From Aequorivita capsosiphonis DSM 23843 (GTDB lineage Bacteria > Bacteroidota > Bacteroidia > Flavobacteriales > Flavobacteriaceae), in assembly GCF_000429125.1 (NCBI RefSeq), contig NZ_AUBG01000002.1:186001-250000 (forward strand): a DNA stretch of 64,000 bases, read 5' to 3'. Shown in pieces: positions 35,798-44,540 of this stretch. Made by a program: the position numbers and the translations under genes. Under the pieces are notes generated by a model that saw only the letters and a list, made by a program, of their open reading frames with translations, made no database searches and was not told the origin of the DNA. Position 1 is the stretch's first letter, and each line of letters starts with the position of its first letter.

Positions 35798-35974
35798 ATG
35801 GAATGGACATTTGAAAACTTTAAGGCAGATCTTGATAATTTATCCCCAGGGGTTCGAGAAAAAGCCATGGAAATCGCCAATAGATTGATGAAAAAAGGTG
35901 GTATTTCCGAAGATAAAGCAATCAAGATGGGCATAAAAAGAGCCGAAGAATGGTTTCTGGATTCCGGAGGTTAA
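35798..35974 (+). CDS. 58-aa protein of unknown function in metal operon
   Basis: Short coding sequence, ATG 35798, stop 35974. The product begins MEWTFENFKADLDNLSPGV and ends in EEWFLDSGG. It is helical and charged, with no membrane span and no cysteines. It lies between the Fur gene (55 nt) and the P-type ATPase (13 nt before its ATG) on the same strand, so translation in one operon is plausible. No family recognised with certainty; it resembles short DUF2188/YdaT-like stress proteins only superficially. Confidence 0.7.
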   Translation: MEWTFENFKADLDNLSPGVREKAMEIANRLMKKGGISEDKAIKMGIKRAEEWFLDSGG

Positions 35975-35987
35975 TTAATTAATTGCA

Positions 35988-37937
35988 ATGAAAAATGAAA
36001 ACATTAGCCTAGACGATCAACATGTCGAGGAAGGTTGCTGTAGTAGCAACCCTGGTAATAATTCAAAAAAAAATAACAGTAATTTTCAGATATATCTTCC
36101 TGCAATTATAAGCCTCGTGATGCTTATAGGTGGGATAGCTATGGATTATTTTGAAACAGTCTTCTTTAAGGATTGGATTCGAATAGTATGGTATGTTGTA
36201 GCGTATATTCCTGTAGGCTTTCCCGTAATGAAGGAGGCCTGGGACAGCATTTTAAAAGGAGATTTTTTTACTGAATTCTTTTTAATGACAATCGCAACCT
36301 TTGGTGCCTTTGCTATCGGGCATTATGAAGAAGGTGTCGCCGTTATGCTGTTTTATGCTGTGGGAGAATTGTTCCAACATTCCGCTGTTGAAAAAGCAAG
36401 AGGAAATATTAAGGCGCTCCTAGATGTTCGTCCAAACGTTGCTTTAGTGAATCGGAACAATAGTTACGTTTCAGTAAATCCTGAGGAGGTAGCAGTAGGT
36501 GAAAAAATTCAGGTGCGTGTTGGAGAAAAAGTTCCCTTGGATGGCGAACTGCTTTCTGAAAAAGCTTCACTCAATACAGCAGCTCTTACTGGTGAAAGCA
36601 AACCGGATTCTATCGCCAAAGGAGACACCGTTTATGCAGGAAGTATAAATCTTGAAGACGTTATTGAAATAGAAACCACTAAGGTTTTTAAAGACAGCTC
36701 TATAGCTCGAATATTAGATCTAGTTCAAAATGCTACTTCCAGAAAGTCTAAGACCGAACTTTTCATCCGAAAATTTGCTAGAGTTTATACGCCCATAGTT
36801 GTTTTTTTAGCAATAGGTGTAACGCTTCTCCCCTACTTTTTTGTTGAAAATTATGTGTTTCAAGATTGGTTATATCGCGCTTTGATATTTCTTGTAATTT
36901 CCTGCCCTTGTGCTTTGGTGATTTCTATTCCCCTTGGATATTTTGGCGGATTAGGTGCCGCATCACGAAACGGAATTCTTTTTAAAGGCGCCTCTTTTTT
37001 AGACGCCATAACAAAAGTAAACACCGTGGTAATGGACAAAACAGGTACCGTTACCAAAGGAGTTTTTAAAATTAAGGATGTTAAAAGTTATGATGTTTCA
37101 GAAGAAGAACTGATGAAGTATCTCTTGGTATTGGAAGCAAAATCTACCCATCCAATTGCTCGGGCCATTATGGAATATCAAATAAATGAAAACAGCTATA
37201 AGGCTTCCAATGTTACCGAAATTGCAGGAAAAGGTTTGCGAGGAACCGTGAACGGCAAAACGGTGCTAGCGGGAAATAAATCCTTGATGACTTCCAATAA
37301 CATAAATGTTCCTAATGAAACAGAAACTATTGTAGATTCCATCGTTATGGTAGCAATAGACGGGGAATTTGCTGGCTATGTAATTATTGCAGACGAATTA
37401 AAAGAAGATGCACATCACGCGGTTTCAGAACTTCGAAAAGCAGGAATTAAAAAAATCATTATGCTTTCTGGCGACAAGGCTTCCATTACTGAAAAAATAG
37501 GGGCGGAATTAAAATTAGATCAAGCTATCGGTGGTCTCCTTCCTGAAGATAAATTAAATGAAGTTGAGGCTTTAAAGAAAATTCCAGGGACAAAAGTTGC
37601 TTTTGTTGGTGACGGAATAAATGATGCTCCAGTAATTGCCGCGAGCGACGTTGGAATTGCCATGGGTGGTCTTGGAAGCGATGTCGCAATTGAAACGGCC
37701 GACGTTATTATTCAAACTGATCATCCTTCAAAAATTGCACGCGCCATTAAAATTGGCCGCTCAACCAGACGTATCGTTTGGCAGAACATTTATCTGGCTT
37801 TTGGGATTAAATTGATTGTATTGATTCTTGGTGCTGGCGGAATCGCCACCATGTGGGAAGCTGTTTTTGCAGATGTGGGCGTTGCATTTTTAGCAATATT
37901 GAATGCGATTAGGCTTCAGCGAATGAAATGGTCTTAA
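35988..37937 (+). CDS. heavy-metal P1B-type ATPase (Zn/Cd/Pb exporter)
   Basis: 649 aa efflux pump. Motifs: TGES (201-204), C306-P-C308 in TM6, D350-K-T-G-T phosphorylation site, H388-P389, and GDGINDAP near 545. TM7-8 carry NIYLAFGIKLIVL and ADVGVAFLAILNAIRL, the K/D pair of the Zn/Cd group (P1B-2). Instead of an HMA domain, the N-terminus has a short C17-C18 motif preceded by acidic residues. Preceded by the 58-aa gene and Fur, which probably regulate it. Confidence 0.94.
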   Translation: MKNENISLDDQHVEEGCCSSNPGNNSKKNNSNFQIYLPAIISLVMLIGGIAMDYFETVFFKDWIRIVWYVVAYIPVGFPVMKEAWDSILKGDFFTEFFLMTIATFGAFAIGHYEEGVAVMLFYAVGELFQHSAVEKARGNIKALLDVRPNVALVNRNNSYVSVNPEEVAVGEKIQVRVGEKVPLDGELLSEKASLNTAALTGESKPDSIAKGDTVYAGSINLEDVIEIETTKVFKDSSIARILDLVQNATSRKSKTELFIRKFARVYTPIVVFLAIGVTLLPYFFVENYVFQDWLYRALIFLVISCPCALVISIPLGYFGGLGAASRNGILFKGASFLDAITKVNTVVMDKTGTVTKGVFKIKDVKSYDVSEEELMKYLLVLEAKSTHPIARAIMEYQINENSYKASNVTEIAGKGLRGTVNGKTVLAGNKSLMTSNNINVPNETETIVDSIVMVAIDGEFAGYVIIADELKEDAHHAVSELRKAGIKKIIMLSGDKASITEKIGAELKLDQAIGGLLPEDKLNEVEALKKIPGTKVAFVGDGINDAPVIAASDVGIAMGGLGSDVAIETADVIIQTDHPSKIARAIKIGRSTRRIVWQNIYLAFGIKLIVLILGAGGIATMWEAVFADVGVAFLAILNAIRLQRMKWS

Positions 37938-38103
37938 AACTGATTTAAACATAATTAAAGTAGCAAGAAAATTATACCTAAATCATTTAATAAAGATGTT
38001 TTGGAGAAGCACATTCAATCTTGGCAAAATCATTAAATTTGTACTCGATAAGAATGCATCATATATTCTTTCCGTATTCTTTTGAAAAGCAAATGAAAAA
38101 TTA

Positions 38104-38856
38104 ATGTTTAGACATCAGGGCAAAAGCAGAACCTTAAAACACAATCTGCAAATTGCCACAGTTTTATCTTTTGTAGCGGGAATTGTAAATGTCACGGGAT
38201 TTTTAGCCATTCAACAACTTACCACCAACGTAACTGGTCATTTCGCTCAATTTATGTTTGACGTTGAGAAACTTGAATTCTGGAAGGGTACTATATTTCT
38301 CGTTTATATCATTTCGTTCCTATTCGGGTCATTTTCTTCCGGATTTCTTATTGAAAAATTTAAGGAAAATAGAAAACTAAATGTCTTCGCTATACCAACA
38401 ATAGTGGAATCAGTTATTTTAATTTCTGCTGCAGTTATAGCAAAGATTACCGAGATGCAATATCCAAATACTTTAGCCTGTATGTTGCTTTTTGCTATGG
38501 GAATGCAAAACTCTTTTGTGACTAAAATCTCTAATGAAATTGTAAGAACCACGCACTTAACGGGGCTTTTCACTGATTTGGGGATTGAGCTTTCCCACTT
38601 GTTTTTTCCTAATTCTTATCCAGACAGAGAAAAAAATAAAGCTAAAATTAAATTAAGAGGCTTTATTATTTCCTTTTTCTTTCTTGGTGGAATTGTTGGT
38701 GGATTTTGCTACTCGACCTTGGGACTAAAGACAAACACTTTAATTTTAGGAGCTCTCGTTTTAATGGTGAGTTTATTCTATGACGATCTTAGATTTAGCT
38801 TCATCAAAACAAAAAGAAAACATCAGCAAAGAAAAGCAGATAAAATTAATGGGTAG
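38104..38856 (+). CDS. YoaK/DUF1275-family membrane protein
   Basis: 250 aa with six hydrophobic segments. Typical DUF1275 features: AGIVNVTGFLAIQQLTTNVTGHFAQF at the start (shared by the family), then ACMLLFAMGMQNSFVTKIS and TTHLTGLFTDLGIELS. Function unknown in the family; some members are linked to efflux or heme. No operon partner: 166 nt after the ATPase stop. Confidence 0.9.
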   Translation: MFRHQGKSRTLKHNLQIATVLSFVAGIVNVTGFLAIQQLTTNVTGHFAQFMFDVEKLEFWKGTIFLVYIISFLFGSFSSGFLIEKFKENRKLNVFAIPTIVESVILISAAVIAKITEMQYPNTLACMLLFAMGMQNSFVTKISNEIVRTTHLTGLFTDLGIELSHLFFPNSYPDREKNKAKIKLRGFIISFFFLGGIVGGFCYSTLGLKTNTLILGALVLMVSLFYDDLRFSFIKTKRKHQQRKADKING

Positions 38857-39067
38857 TCTTACGTTAAACAGGACTTCAATATATTCCACATTTTTATTAT
38901 ATCTATCAATGACTTTGCGGGTAATTATATTTGTTAGGGATCTGAAGTTTTTATGGTTTCTTAAATAAGGGATTAATAAAATAGCTGCCTTATTTAGAAA
39001 TAATAAAGATTTTTCTTTTTCGTTTTATTCATTAATCGTAATATTGCAATGAAACAATTAAGAAGAA

Positions 39068-39397
39068 ATGGGATTAGTAAAAACAGAAATATTTAACGAG
39101 CAGCAAAACGAAATCGCCTTGTTTGCGAAAGTTTTTGGTCACCCGGCCAGAGTAGCCATTCTCCAACACCTATTCAAGATAGATACTTGTATTTGCGGAG
39201 ATTTGGTTATTGAAATAGGGCTTGCTCAAAGTACAATTTCACAACATCTACGGGAGTTAAAGCAACTAGGGCTCATCAAAGGAAACATTGAAGGAACAAG
39301 CGTTTGCTATTGTATCCATAAGGAAAATTGGATGCAGATGAAGAAAGTTATGCATCAGTTTTTAGACCAAGATATTTCAGATGAAACCTGTTGCTAA
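39068..39397 (+). CDS. arsR: ArsR/SmtB-family metalloregulator
   Basis: 109 aa winged-helix repressor. HTH about 45-65 (IGLAQSTISQHLRELKQLGL). The metalloid-binding loop T40-C41-I-C43-G-D-L resembles the ELCVCDL motif of ArsR. Further cysteines lie at C80, C82 and the C-terminal pair C108-C109, giving extra arsenite ligands. It precedes arsM by 41 nt, so it most likely represses the arsM operon and is released by As(III). Confidence 0.93.
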   Translation: MGLVKTEIFNEQQNEIALFAKVFGHPARVAILQHLFKIDTCICGDLVIEIGLAQSTISQHLRELKQLGLIKGNIEGTSVCYCIHKENWMQMKKVMHQFLDQDISDETCC

Positions 39398-39438
39398 TAA
39401 ATTTTAAACACTATTAATATCACAAAGCACATAAAGTC

Positions 39439-40326
39439 ATGAATAAAGAACAAGAATTAAAAGAGATCGTAAAAGAACGATATGCGAAAATCGCGGAGCA
39501 AGGAAAAGCCGAAAATGCTTCCTCTTGTTGTGGTGCAACTACACCATCAAACAAAGTGTACAATATAATGATGGATGATTACTCCGGAACCGAAGGCTAC
39601 AATGAAGACGCAGATTTAGGTTTGGGGTGTGGATTACCTACACAGTTTGCGAAAATAGAAAAAGGAGATACTGTGATTGATTTAGGTTCAGGCGCTGGAA
39701 ATGACTGTTTCGTTGCACGCCATGAAACAGGAGTTGAAGGAAAAGTAATAGGAATTGACTTCACTCCTATTATGATTGAAAAAGCCCGGATCAATGCAGA
39801 AAAATTAGGCTATAATAATGTAGAGTTTAGAGAAGGTGATATTGACGCAATGCCAATAAGTAACGATGTAGCTGATGTTGTTGTAAGTAATTGCGTTTTG
39901 AATCTGGTTCCTAACAAACAAAAAGTGATTAGCGAAATCTTCAGAGTACTAAAACCTGGCGGACATTTTAGTATTTCAGATATTGTTTTGGAGGGAAATC
40001 TTCCAACTAGTTTAAAAGAAGATGCCGAAATGTACGCAGGATGTGTTGCTGGAGCAATTCAGAAAACAGAATATCTAAAACTTATTGAGGAAGTAGGGTT
40101 TAAAAGTGTAAAAATTCAAAAGGAGAAACCAATAACGATTCCCAGCGATATTCTTGAGAAGTATTTAACCGAAAAAGAATCTAAGGCCTTCAATAATGGG
40201 GGAACAGGAATATTTAGCATAACTGTTTACGCCGAAAAACCTGGGACAAAAGAGGAAAAGCAAAATTTAGATCTATCAGAAATTAAGTCAGAATCTTGTT
40301 GTGAACCAAAAAGTGGATGTTGCTAA
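39439..40326 (+). CDS. arsM: arsenite S-adenosylmethionine methyltransferase
   Basis: 295 aa enzyme that methylates As(III) to volatile or less toxic species. SAM-binding motif VIDLGSGAGNDC (79-90) and the three catalytic cysteines of ArsM are present at C64 (GLGCGLPT), C152 (VSNCVLNLVP) and C202 (AGCVAGA). N-terminal C30-C31 and C-terminal CC plus GCC pairs add arsenic ligands. No ars efflux pump (acr3, arsB) is in the window, so methylation appears to be the main arsenic response encoded here. Confidence 0.95.
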   Translation: MNKEQELKEIVKERYAKIAEQGKAENASSCCGATTPSNKVYNIMMDDYSGTEGYNEDADLGLGCGLPTQFAKIEKGDTVIDLGSGAGNDCFVARHETGVEGKVIGIDFTPIMIEKARINAEKLGYNNVEFREGDIDAMPISNDVADVVVSNCVLNLVPNKQKVISEIFRVLKPGGHFSISDIVLEGNLPTSLKEDAEMYAGCVAGAIQKTEYLKLIEEVGFKSVKIQKEKPITIPSDILEKYLTEKESKAFNNGGTGIFSITVYAEKPGTKEEKQNLDLSEIKSESCCEPKSGCC

Positions 40327-40337
40327 AAACATCAGTA

Positions 40338-41606
40338 TTATTCCTCACGTTCATGCGCTTCTAGATCTTTTCTAAGATCTAGTTTGCGCAGATGTGGGAA
40401 AAATGCACCAGTTCCTATAACGGTAAGAATTGTCATTCCACCACCGAAAACCACTGCGGTAACCGTGCCCATTAACTTGGCTGTAAGGCCACTTTCAAAA
40501 GCGCCTAATTCATTGGAAGACCCAACGAACATAGAGTTTACCGAAGCTACCCTACCACGCATATGATCGGGCGTGCGCAATTGTAAAATGGTCTGACGAA
40601 TAATTACGGAAATACCATCAGTAACACCACTTAAGAAAAGTGCAATTACAGAAACCCAAAACCATGTGGAAACCCCAAAAATGATAATACAAATTCCGAA
40701 ACCGAAGATGGCGGTAAGCAATTTATAACCTGCATTCTTGTTGAGCGGAAAATATGCTGAAGTAAACATAATAATTAAAGCTCCAACAGCTGGAGCTGCT
40801 CGTAAGATTCCAAAACCTTCTGGCCCTACTTTAAGAATATCTTGCGCGTAAATAGGAAGCAAAGCTACTGCGCCACCAAAAAGTACAGCAAACATATCTA
40901 ATGTGAGCGCGCCAAGAATTACCTTGGTGTTTTTTACGAATTTAATACCTTCTTTTAAACTCTTCATTATAGGCTCACCTATGTTTGGATTCATGATAGG
41001 TTTCTTCGGAATTTGAAGCAACATGATTAATGCCATCAGGGAAAATGCAAAGACAAAGCACATAGACCAGTGCACACCAATCCAATGTATAAAGAAACCG
41101 CCAGCAGCAGGCCCAACAACAGCTCCCATTTGCCAAACAGAACTACTCCAAGTTGCTGCGTTTGGATATATTTTCTTCGGAACTAATAATGAGAACAAAG
41201 AAAAGATGGTTGGACCTAAAAACGCACGAACAATACCACCTAGAAAGACGAGAAAATAAACCCCATAAAGTATAGTATTTGTAGACCATCCGCTCACTAC
41301 TGTAGGCCAAGTAAGCAGGAATAATCCAAGACTTACCACCGAAAACCCAAAAATACATTTAAACAGAAGCGAACGTTTTTCCCGTTGATCTACTATATGT
41401 CCTGCAAAGAGCGCCATGGAGACTGCCGGTATAACTTCCATTAAACCAATTATTCCTAGAGAAAGTGGGTTTTTGGTGATGCTATAAACCTCCCATTCTA
41501 TCACAACAAATTGCATGCTCCAAGCAAACACCATCGCGAAACGTACCAAAAGAAAAATATTAAACTCCCGAAATCTTAATGCTGCATAGGGATCATTTTT
41601 CTTCAT
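40338..41606 (-). CDS. MFS transporter
   Basis: 422 aa major-facilitator permease with twelve hydrophobic segments; MFS_3/enterobactin-exporter-like. Seen: FAMVFAWSMQFVVIEWEVYSI in TM1, then GLMEVIPAVSMALFAGHIVDQREKR with the MFS motif A variant (G-x3-D-x2-R/K) in loop 2-3. The family exports siderophores or drugs; the substrate is unknown. Convergent with arsM (11 nt between stops). Whether it belongs to the metal island is unclear. Confidence 0.9.
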   Translation of the reverse strand: MKKNDPYAALRFREFNIFLLVRFAMVFAWSMQFVVIEWEVYSITKNPLSLGIIGLMEVIPAVSMALFAGHIVDQREKRSLLFKCIFGFSVVSLGLFLLTWPTVVSGWSTNTILYGVYFLVFLGGIVRAFLGPTIFSLFSLLVPKKIYPNAATWSSSVWQMGAVVGPAAGGFFIHWIGVHWSMCFVFAFSLMALIMLLQIPKKPIMNPNIGEPIMKSLKEGIKFVKNTKVILGALTLDMFAVLFGGAVALLPIYAQDILKVGPEGFGILRAAPAVGALIIMFTSAYFPLNKNAGYKLLTAIFGFGICIIIFGVSTWFWVSVIALFLSGVTDGISVIIRQTILQLRTPDHMRGRVASVNSMFVGSSNELGAFESGLTAKLMGTVTAVVFGGGMTILTVIGTGAFFPHLRKLDLRKDLEAHEREE

Positions 41607-41679
41607 GAAAGGTTAGTCTTGGTATAGATCTGTAAAAGTAGAATAATCTAGGGCAAGAGGTCGGTGAAAATCGAAAAGA

Positions 41680-42294
41680 TTAAAGCAGGCTAAATATAGC
41701 TACGGCATATAGATAAAATCGCACAAAGCGAAGTAGCCCAAACAATAAGTAGTTTCTGAATTTATAATGAATCATTCCAGCAGCCATACTGGTCAGGGAA
41801 TAAGGAATTGGCAACAATGCACCAACAATAATCAAGAAGCCACCCCATTTGCGAATTTGCTTTAAGTGTTTCTTCATCTTTCCCTCCATATACGCATATA
41901 CTTTTGGGAGGGTAAAAATCCATCTACCAATGAAGTAGGAAATAATTCCACCTATATATGACAAAGTAGCCAAGAGCGTCAAATAAACAAGTGGTTCTGG
42001 CATTTTATTACTCCAAGCAATAAAGATCTCGGGAGGCACCAAGCCTAAAAGTGATTCTGAAGCAAGAAAGACAATTAAAATATTTAGAGGCGCATAGTTT
42101 TCAGTGATATATGTAAATAGATTGCCGAAATCTACTAAGTAAGTATCTACAACAACAAGAGCTATCACCAAAAGAATTAATGGCACTATGGCCTTCTTGA
42201 GTGTTTTTCCCACAAAAGAATAAAACCCAGTGTATTTATAATAAAGATGGGTTCTCTTTAATTTGTTTGTTTCAGATTTTCTCACGGTATTCAT
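41680..42294 (-). CDS. DedA/VTT-domain membrane protein
   Basis: 204 aa with 5-6 hydrophobic segments. VTT features: P-P-E-I-F-I (about 87-92), followed by GGIISYFIGRW and the helix GALLPIPYSLTSMAAGM with the conserved P and G residues. DedA proteins are undecaprenyl-phosphate or lipid flippases required for envelope homeostasis. Lies 73 nt upstream of the MFS gene on the same strand; shared transcription is possible. Confidence 0.85.
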   Translation of the reverse strand: MNTVRKSETNKLKRTHLYYKYTGFYSFVGKTLKKAIVPLILLVIALVVVDTYLVDFGNLFTYITENYAPLNILIVFLASESLLGLVPPEIFIAWSNKMPEPLVYLTLLATLSYIGGIISYFIGRWIFTLPKVYAYMEGKMKKHLKQIRKWGGFLIIVGALLPIPYSLTSMAAGMIHYKFRNYLLFGLLRFVRFYLYAVAIFSLL

Positions 42295-42580
42295 TGCTGT
42301 TTAATATACTATATATTCACATATATATTTTAGGTTCACCGAATGTGTAATCGGCATCAGTCTAATAAAGTGCAAATATATATTGAAAAGGCTAGTGCTC
42401 CAATCTTTTAATCTTTCATTAGCGGTTAATGCTATGTTAAACTTTTTAGAATATAAATCTTGGTCTTTAAATCGGGGTGGATTGTTAATGTTTCGTTAAA
42501 CTACTACTTTGTATTGCATAGTACTGTAACAAAAATAATTGTTCTGCGTCTTTTAAGTATAACCCAAAAAACAAATTATA
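42295..42580. other. intergenic region upstream of microprotein cluster
   Basis: 286 bp. A dyad TACT-N11-AGTA at 42505-42523, inside TACTTTGTATTGCATAGTA, is the only structured signal and resembles PadR-operator-like sites reported in Bacteroidota promoters. The rest is AT-rich with no gene recognised. Confidence 0.55.
42505..42523. promoter_or_regulatory. possible regulator binding site
   Basis: Imperfect inverted repeat TACT-N11-AGTA with an internal ATTGCAT, 58 nt before the first 28-aa coding sequence. Candidate operator; factor unknown. Confidence 0.35.
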
Positions 42581-42667
42581 ATGAGAACTCTAGACAGCAA
42601 TCAATTGACAGAAAGAATAAAAACTTCCAGAATCTATTCTTGGAATATGAAAAGAAGGTTTCGTTAA
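42581..42667 (+). CDS. 28-aa basic microprotein, copy 1
   Basis: Short coding sequence whose product begins MRTLDSNQ and ends SWNMKRRFR. It shares MRTLDSNQ, T-S, W-N and K-R-R with the coding sequence at 42703-42789. Where the two agree in protein, several codons differ only synonymously (T3, L4, Q8, R26), which supports translation of both. Basic and small, without signal peptide or membrane span. Function unknown: RNA-binding, regulatory leader or stress peptide are all possible. Confidence 0.7.
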   Translation: MRTLDSNQLTERIKTSRIYSWNMKRRFR

Positions 42668-42702
42668 TATCATTAATTAAAATTAATTAAAAATCACAAA
42701 TC

Positions 42703-42789
42703 ATGAGAACATTAGACAGCAATCAGAATCAACACAGACCGCAAACTTCCAAAGCTTTTGTTTGGAATACCAAAAGACGCTGTAAATAA
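42703..42789 (+). CDS. 28-aa basic microprotein, copy 2
   Basis: Paralogue of the coding sequence at 42581, 35 nt further on. Begins MRTLDSNQNQ and ends VWNTKRRCK; conserved ends, variable middle, same length. The gene-length intervals and matched frame argue for tandem duplication of a real small gene. It carries one cysteine near the C-terminus, absent in copy 1. Function unknown. Confidence 0.7.
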   Translation: MRTLDSNQNQHRPQTSKAFVWNTKRRCK

Positions 42790-42814
42790 GTTATTTCACC
42801 ATAAATTCACGATA

Positions 42815-42946
42815 ATGAAAACCTTGAGAAATATTCAAAAGCGAATTAAATGCGGCTCCCAAAGACAGCACACTTTTTATTTATATCAAGAAAAGCATCT
42901 TTTTGAAGATCCTACAATAAGAAAAACTTGTAGATATGCGTTTTGA
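42815..42946 (+). CDS. 43-aa basic protein next to microprotein pair
   Basis: Starts ATG 42815, 25 nt after copy 2. Begins MKTLRNIQKRI (similar opening M-K/R-T-L to the 28-aa pair) and ends KTCRYAF. Basic, with many aromatic residues and two cysteines. A longer open frame begins 57 nt upstream but overlaps copy 2, so this ATG is preferred. It is followed by a strong hairpin (42983-43013). No family recognised. Confidence 0.6.
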   Translation: MKTLRNIQKRIKCGSQRQHTFYLYQEKHLFEDPTIRKTCRYAF

Positions 42947-42982
42947 TAATTTAAATAATAAATTGTCATTAAAGCTGAAATG

Positions 42983-43013
42983 AGCTACCGGAAGTAAATA
43001 CATTCCGGTAGCT
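42983..43013. terminator. hairpin between convergent genes
   Basis: Perfect 11-bp stem 42983-42993 / 43003-43013 (AGCTACCGGAA) with a 9-nt loop; tails T-rich on both strands. Likely bidirectional terminator for the microprotein cluster and the DUF1456 gene. Confidence 0.75.
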
Positions 43014-43023
43014 GATTTTAGCT

Positions 43024-43329
43024 TTATTCTTTTTTTGATTTTGGATTGGGATTGTATTTGCGAACTGGTTTGGGTTTAGAATCAGGTTTGGCGTGTTTCT
43101 TTTCTGGCATCGGCCCTCTTAGATGAATTACCAGTCCATTTAGAAAATTACGGAGAAACTGATCTCCACATTCCATATATTTTTCGTGATTTTCATTTCT
43201 AAAAATCGCTCCCAATTCACTTTTAGTTACAGCAAAGTCAACAAGAGCGCAGATCTTTACAATGTCTTCATCGCGAAACTTATGAGCGACGCGCAGTTTT
43301 TTCATGATATCATTATTGGTAAGTGGCAT
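43024..43329 (-). CDS. DUF1456-family protein (YehS-like)
   Basis: 101 aa. One DUF1456 domain (NNDIMKKLRVAHKFRDEDIVKIC, then QFLRNFLNGLVIHLRG) followed by a short, proline/lysine-rich tail. E. coli YehS has two copies of this domain in about 156 aa, so this is a half-length form. The family binds DNA weakly in some reports; function unknown. Convergent with the 43-aa gene. Confidence 0.85.
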   Translation of the reverse strand: MPLTNNDIMKKLRVAHKFRDEDIVKICALVDFAVTKSELGAIFRNENHEKYMECGDQFLRNFLNGLVIHLRGPMPEKKHAKPDSKPKPVRKYNPNPKSKKE

Positions 43330-43536
43330 AGGTGTTTTTTCAGAATGATTACTTTAGTGCGAAGGTACAATTTAAGCAGAAAACCTTAATATGCTTGATG
43401 TTTTATTTATTCCATTAAAATAAAATTGAAATATCCAGCCTTGTTTTTCTTCCTTAAATAAATATCCTCTTAACAGAAATAAGATGTTTCTACCCCTTGG
43501 GTTTTTCAACTGTCAGAAAACGATTATTTGAAAAGT

Positions 43537-44379
43537 CTAATCTCTAGGTGCACTCTTGACAAGGTTCTCCTGATAAATAGCCCGTTTGGGAATAGCCAAG
43601 TGAATATCATTTTTATCCAGTGCTTTTTTTACTGCTTCCATTTGAGCCCAATATACAATCCAATAATCGTCCGTATACGCCCAACACCTTGCAGACACCT
43701 CCATGGAATAATCGCCAATGCTGTGTAGCCACACATCTACGGGCTGATCTTTAACCAGGTCTGGGTTTGCATTTAAGGCCTTTACAATAATTTCACGCAA
43801 TTCATCAAAATTTTCCTCAAAAGAAAAGTTAAGTGATATTTCTACACGACGGTAGGGCTCCATGGAACGGTTGTCCACATCATTATTAGACACCTTGCCA
43901 TTTGGCATAGTGACGATCCTACCGTCATAGGTTTTGATCCGGGTGTATAAAATGTCTACCTTTTGAACAAAGCCAAGGTTGCCGTTGATTTCAACTAAAT
44001 CATTCACCTTAAAAGGTTTAAACGCTAAAATGAGGACTCCACCTGCAAAATTGGATAAACTCCCTTGTAGGGCAAAACCAATGGCTAGGGCTGCAGCACC
44101 GAACATAGCCATAAATGAAGAGGCCTTAATGCCAAGAAGTATACCAACAATAAAAATCAGGAAGGCATAGAGCATAAAAATACTCAAGCTTTGGAAAAAA
44201 GTTCTTAACGAGGGCTCTACGTTCGCTTTTCTCAGCAACCCACGAAGCAAACGCATAACGATCTTAATAACAAATATCCCAACTACCAAAGCCACAACTG
44301 CATAAATGACATTGGGACCAAAATCAATAAGAAATTTTAATAGTGCTTCTTCTAATCTTTTCCAAATACCTTCGTCCAT
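43537..44379 (-). CDS. small-conductance mechanosensitive channel (MscS family)
   Basis: 280 aa. Three hydrophobic helices, the third being the pore helix with A/G pattern (FGAAALAIGFALQGSLSNFAGGVLIL), followed by the beta domain (VNDLVEINGNLGFVQKVDI) and a C-terminal alpha/beta part. The length matches E. coli MscS (286 aa). It opens on hypo-osmotic shock to release solutes. A TACATTTG element lies 31 nt upstream. One of four MscS-type genes within 15 kb. Confidence 0.95.
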   Translation of the reverse strand: MDEGIWKRLEEALLKFLIDFGPNVIYAVVALVVGIFVIKIVMRLLRGLLRKANVEPSLRTFFQSLSIFMLYAFLIFIVGILLGIKASSFMAMFGAAALAIGFALQGSLSNFAGGVLILAFKPFKVNDLVEINGNLGFVQKVDILYTRIKTYDGRIVTMPNGKVSNNDVDNRSMEPYRRVEISLNFSFEENFDELREIIVKALNANPDLVKDQPVDVWLHSIGDYSMEVSARCWAYTDDYWIVYWAQMEAVKKALDKNDIHLAIPKRAIYQENLVKSAPRD

Positions 44380-44410
44380 AGACTTTTGATTCTTTAAAAT
44401 GAAATGAGGG

Positions 44411-44418
44411 CAAATGTA
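44411..44418 (-). promoter_or_regulatory. -7 promoter element of MscS gene
   Basis: TACATTTG on the minus strand, 31 nt upstream of the ATG at 44379. Confidence 0.55.
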
Positions 44419-44540
44419 GTCAACTTAATTAGACTGTACTTGCCAATAAAAGACAGGCTTTGTTAAAAATACTTTACTTGATTTAACTTAATATTAATGA
44501 TCGTTCCATAGCCTTTTCTATATCTTTAAAATAAAAAATC

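Noticed and set aside
37996-38085. 29-codon open frame after the P-type ATPase
   Set aside because: No conserved pattern, no paralogue and no spacing that suggests translation; likely chance.
42758-42814. Upstream extension of the 43-aa gene
   Set aside because: It overlaps the second microprotein in another frame; ATG 42815 is the better start.
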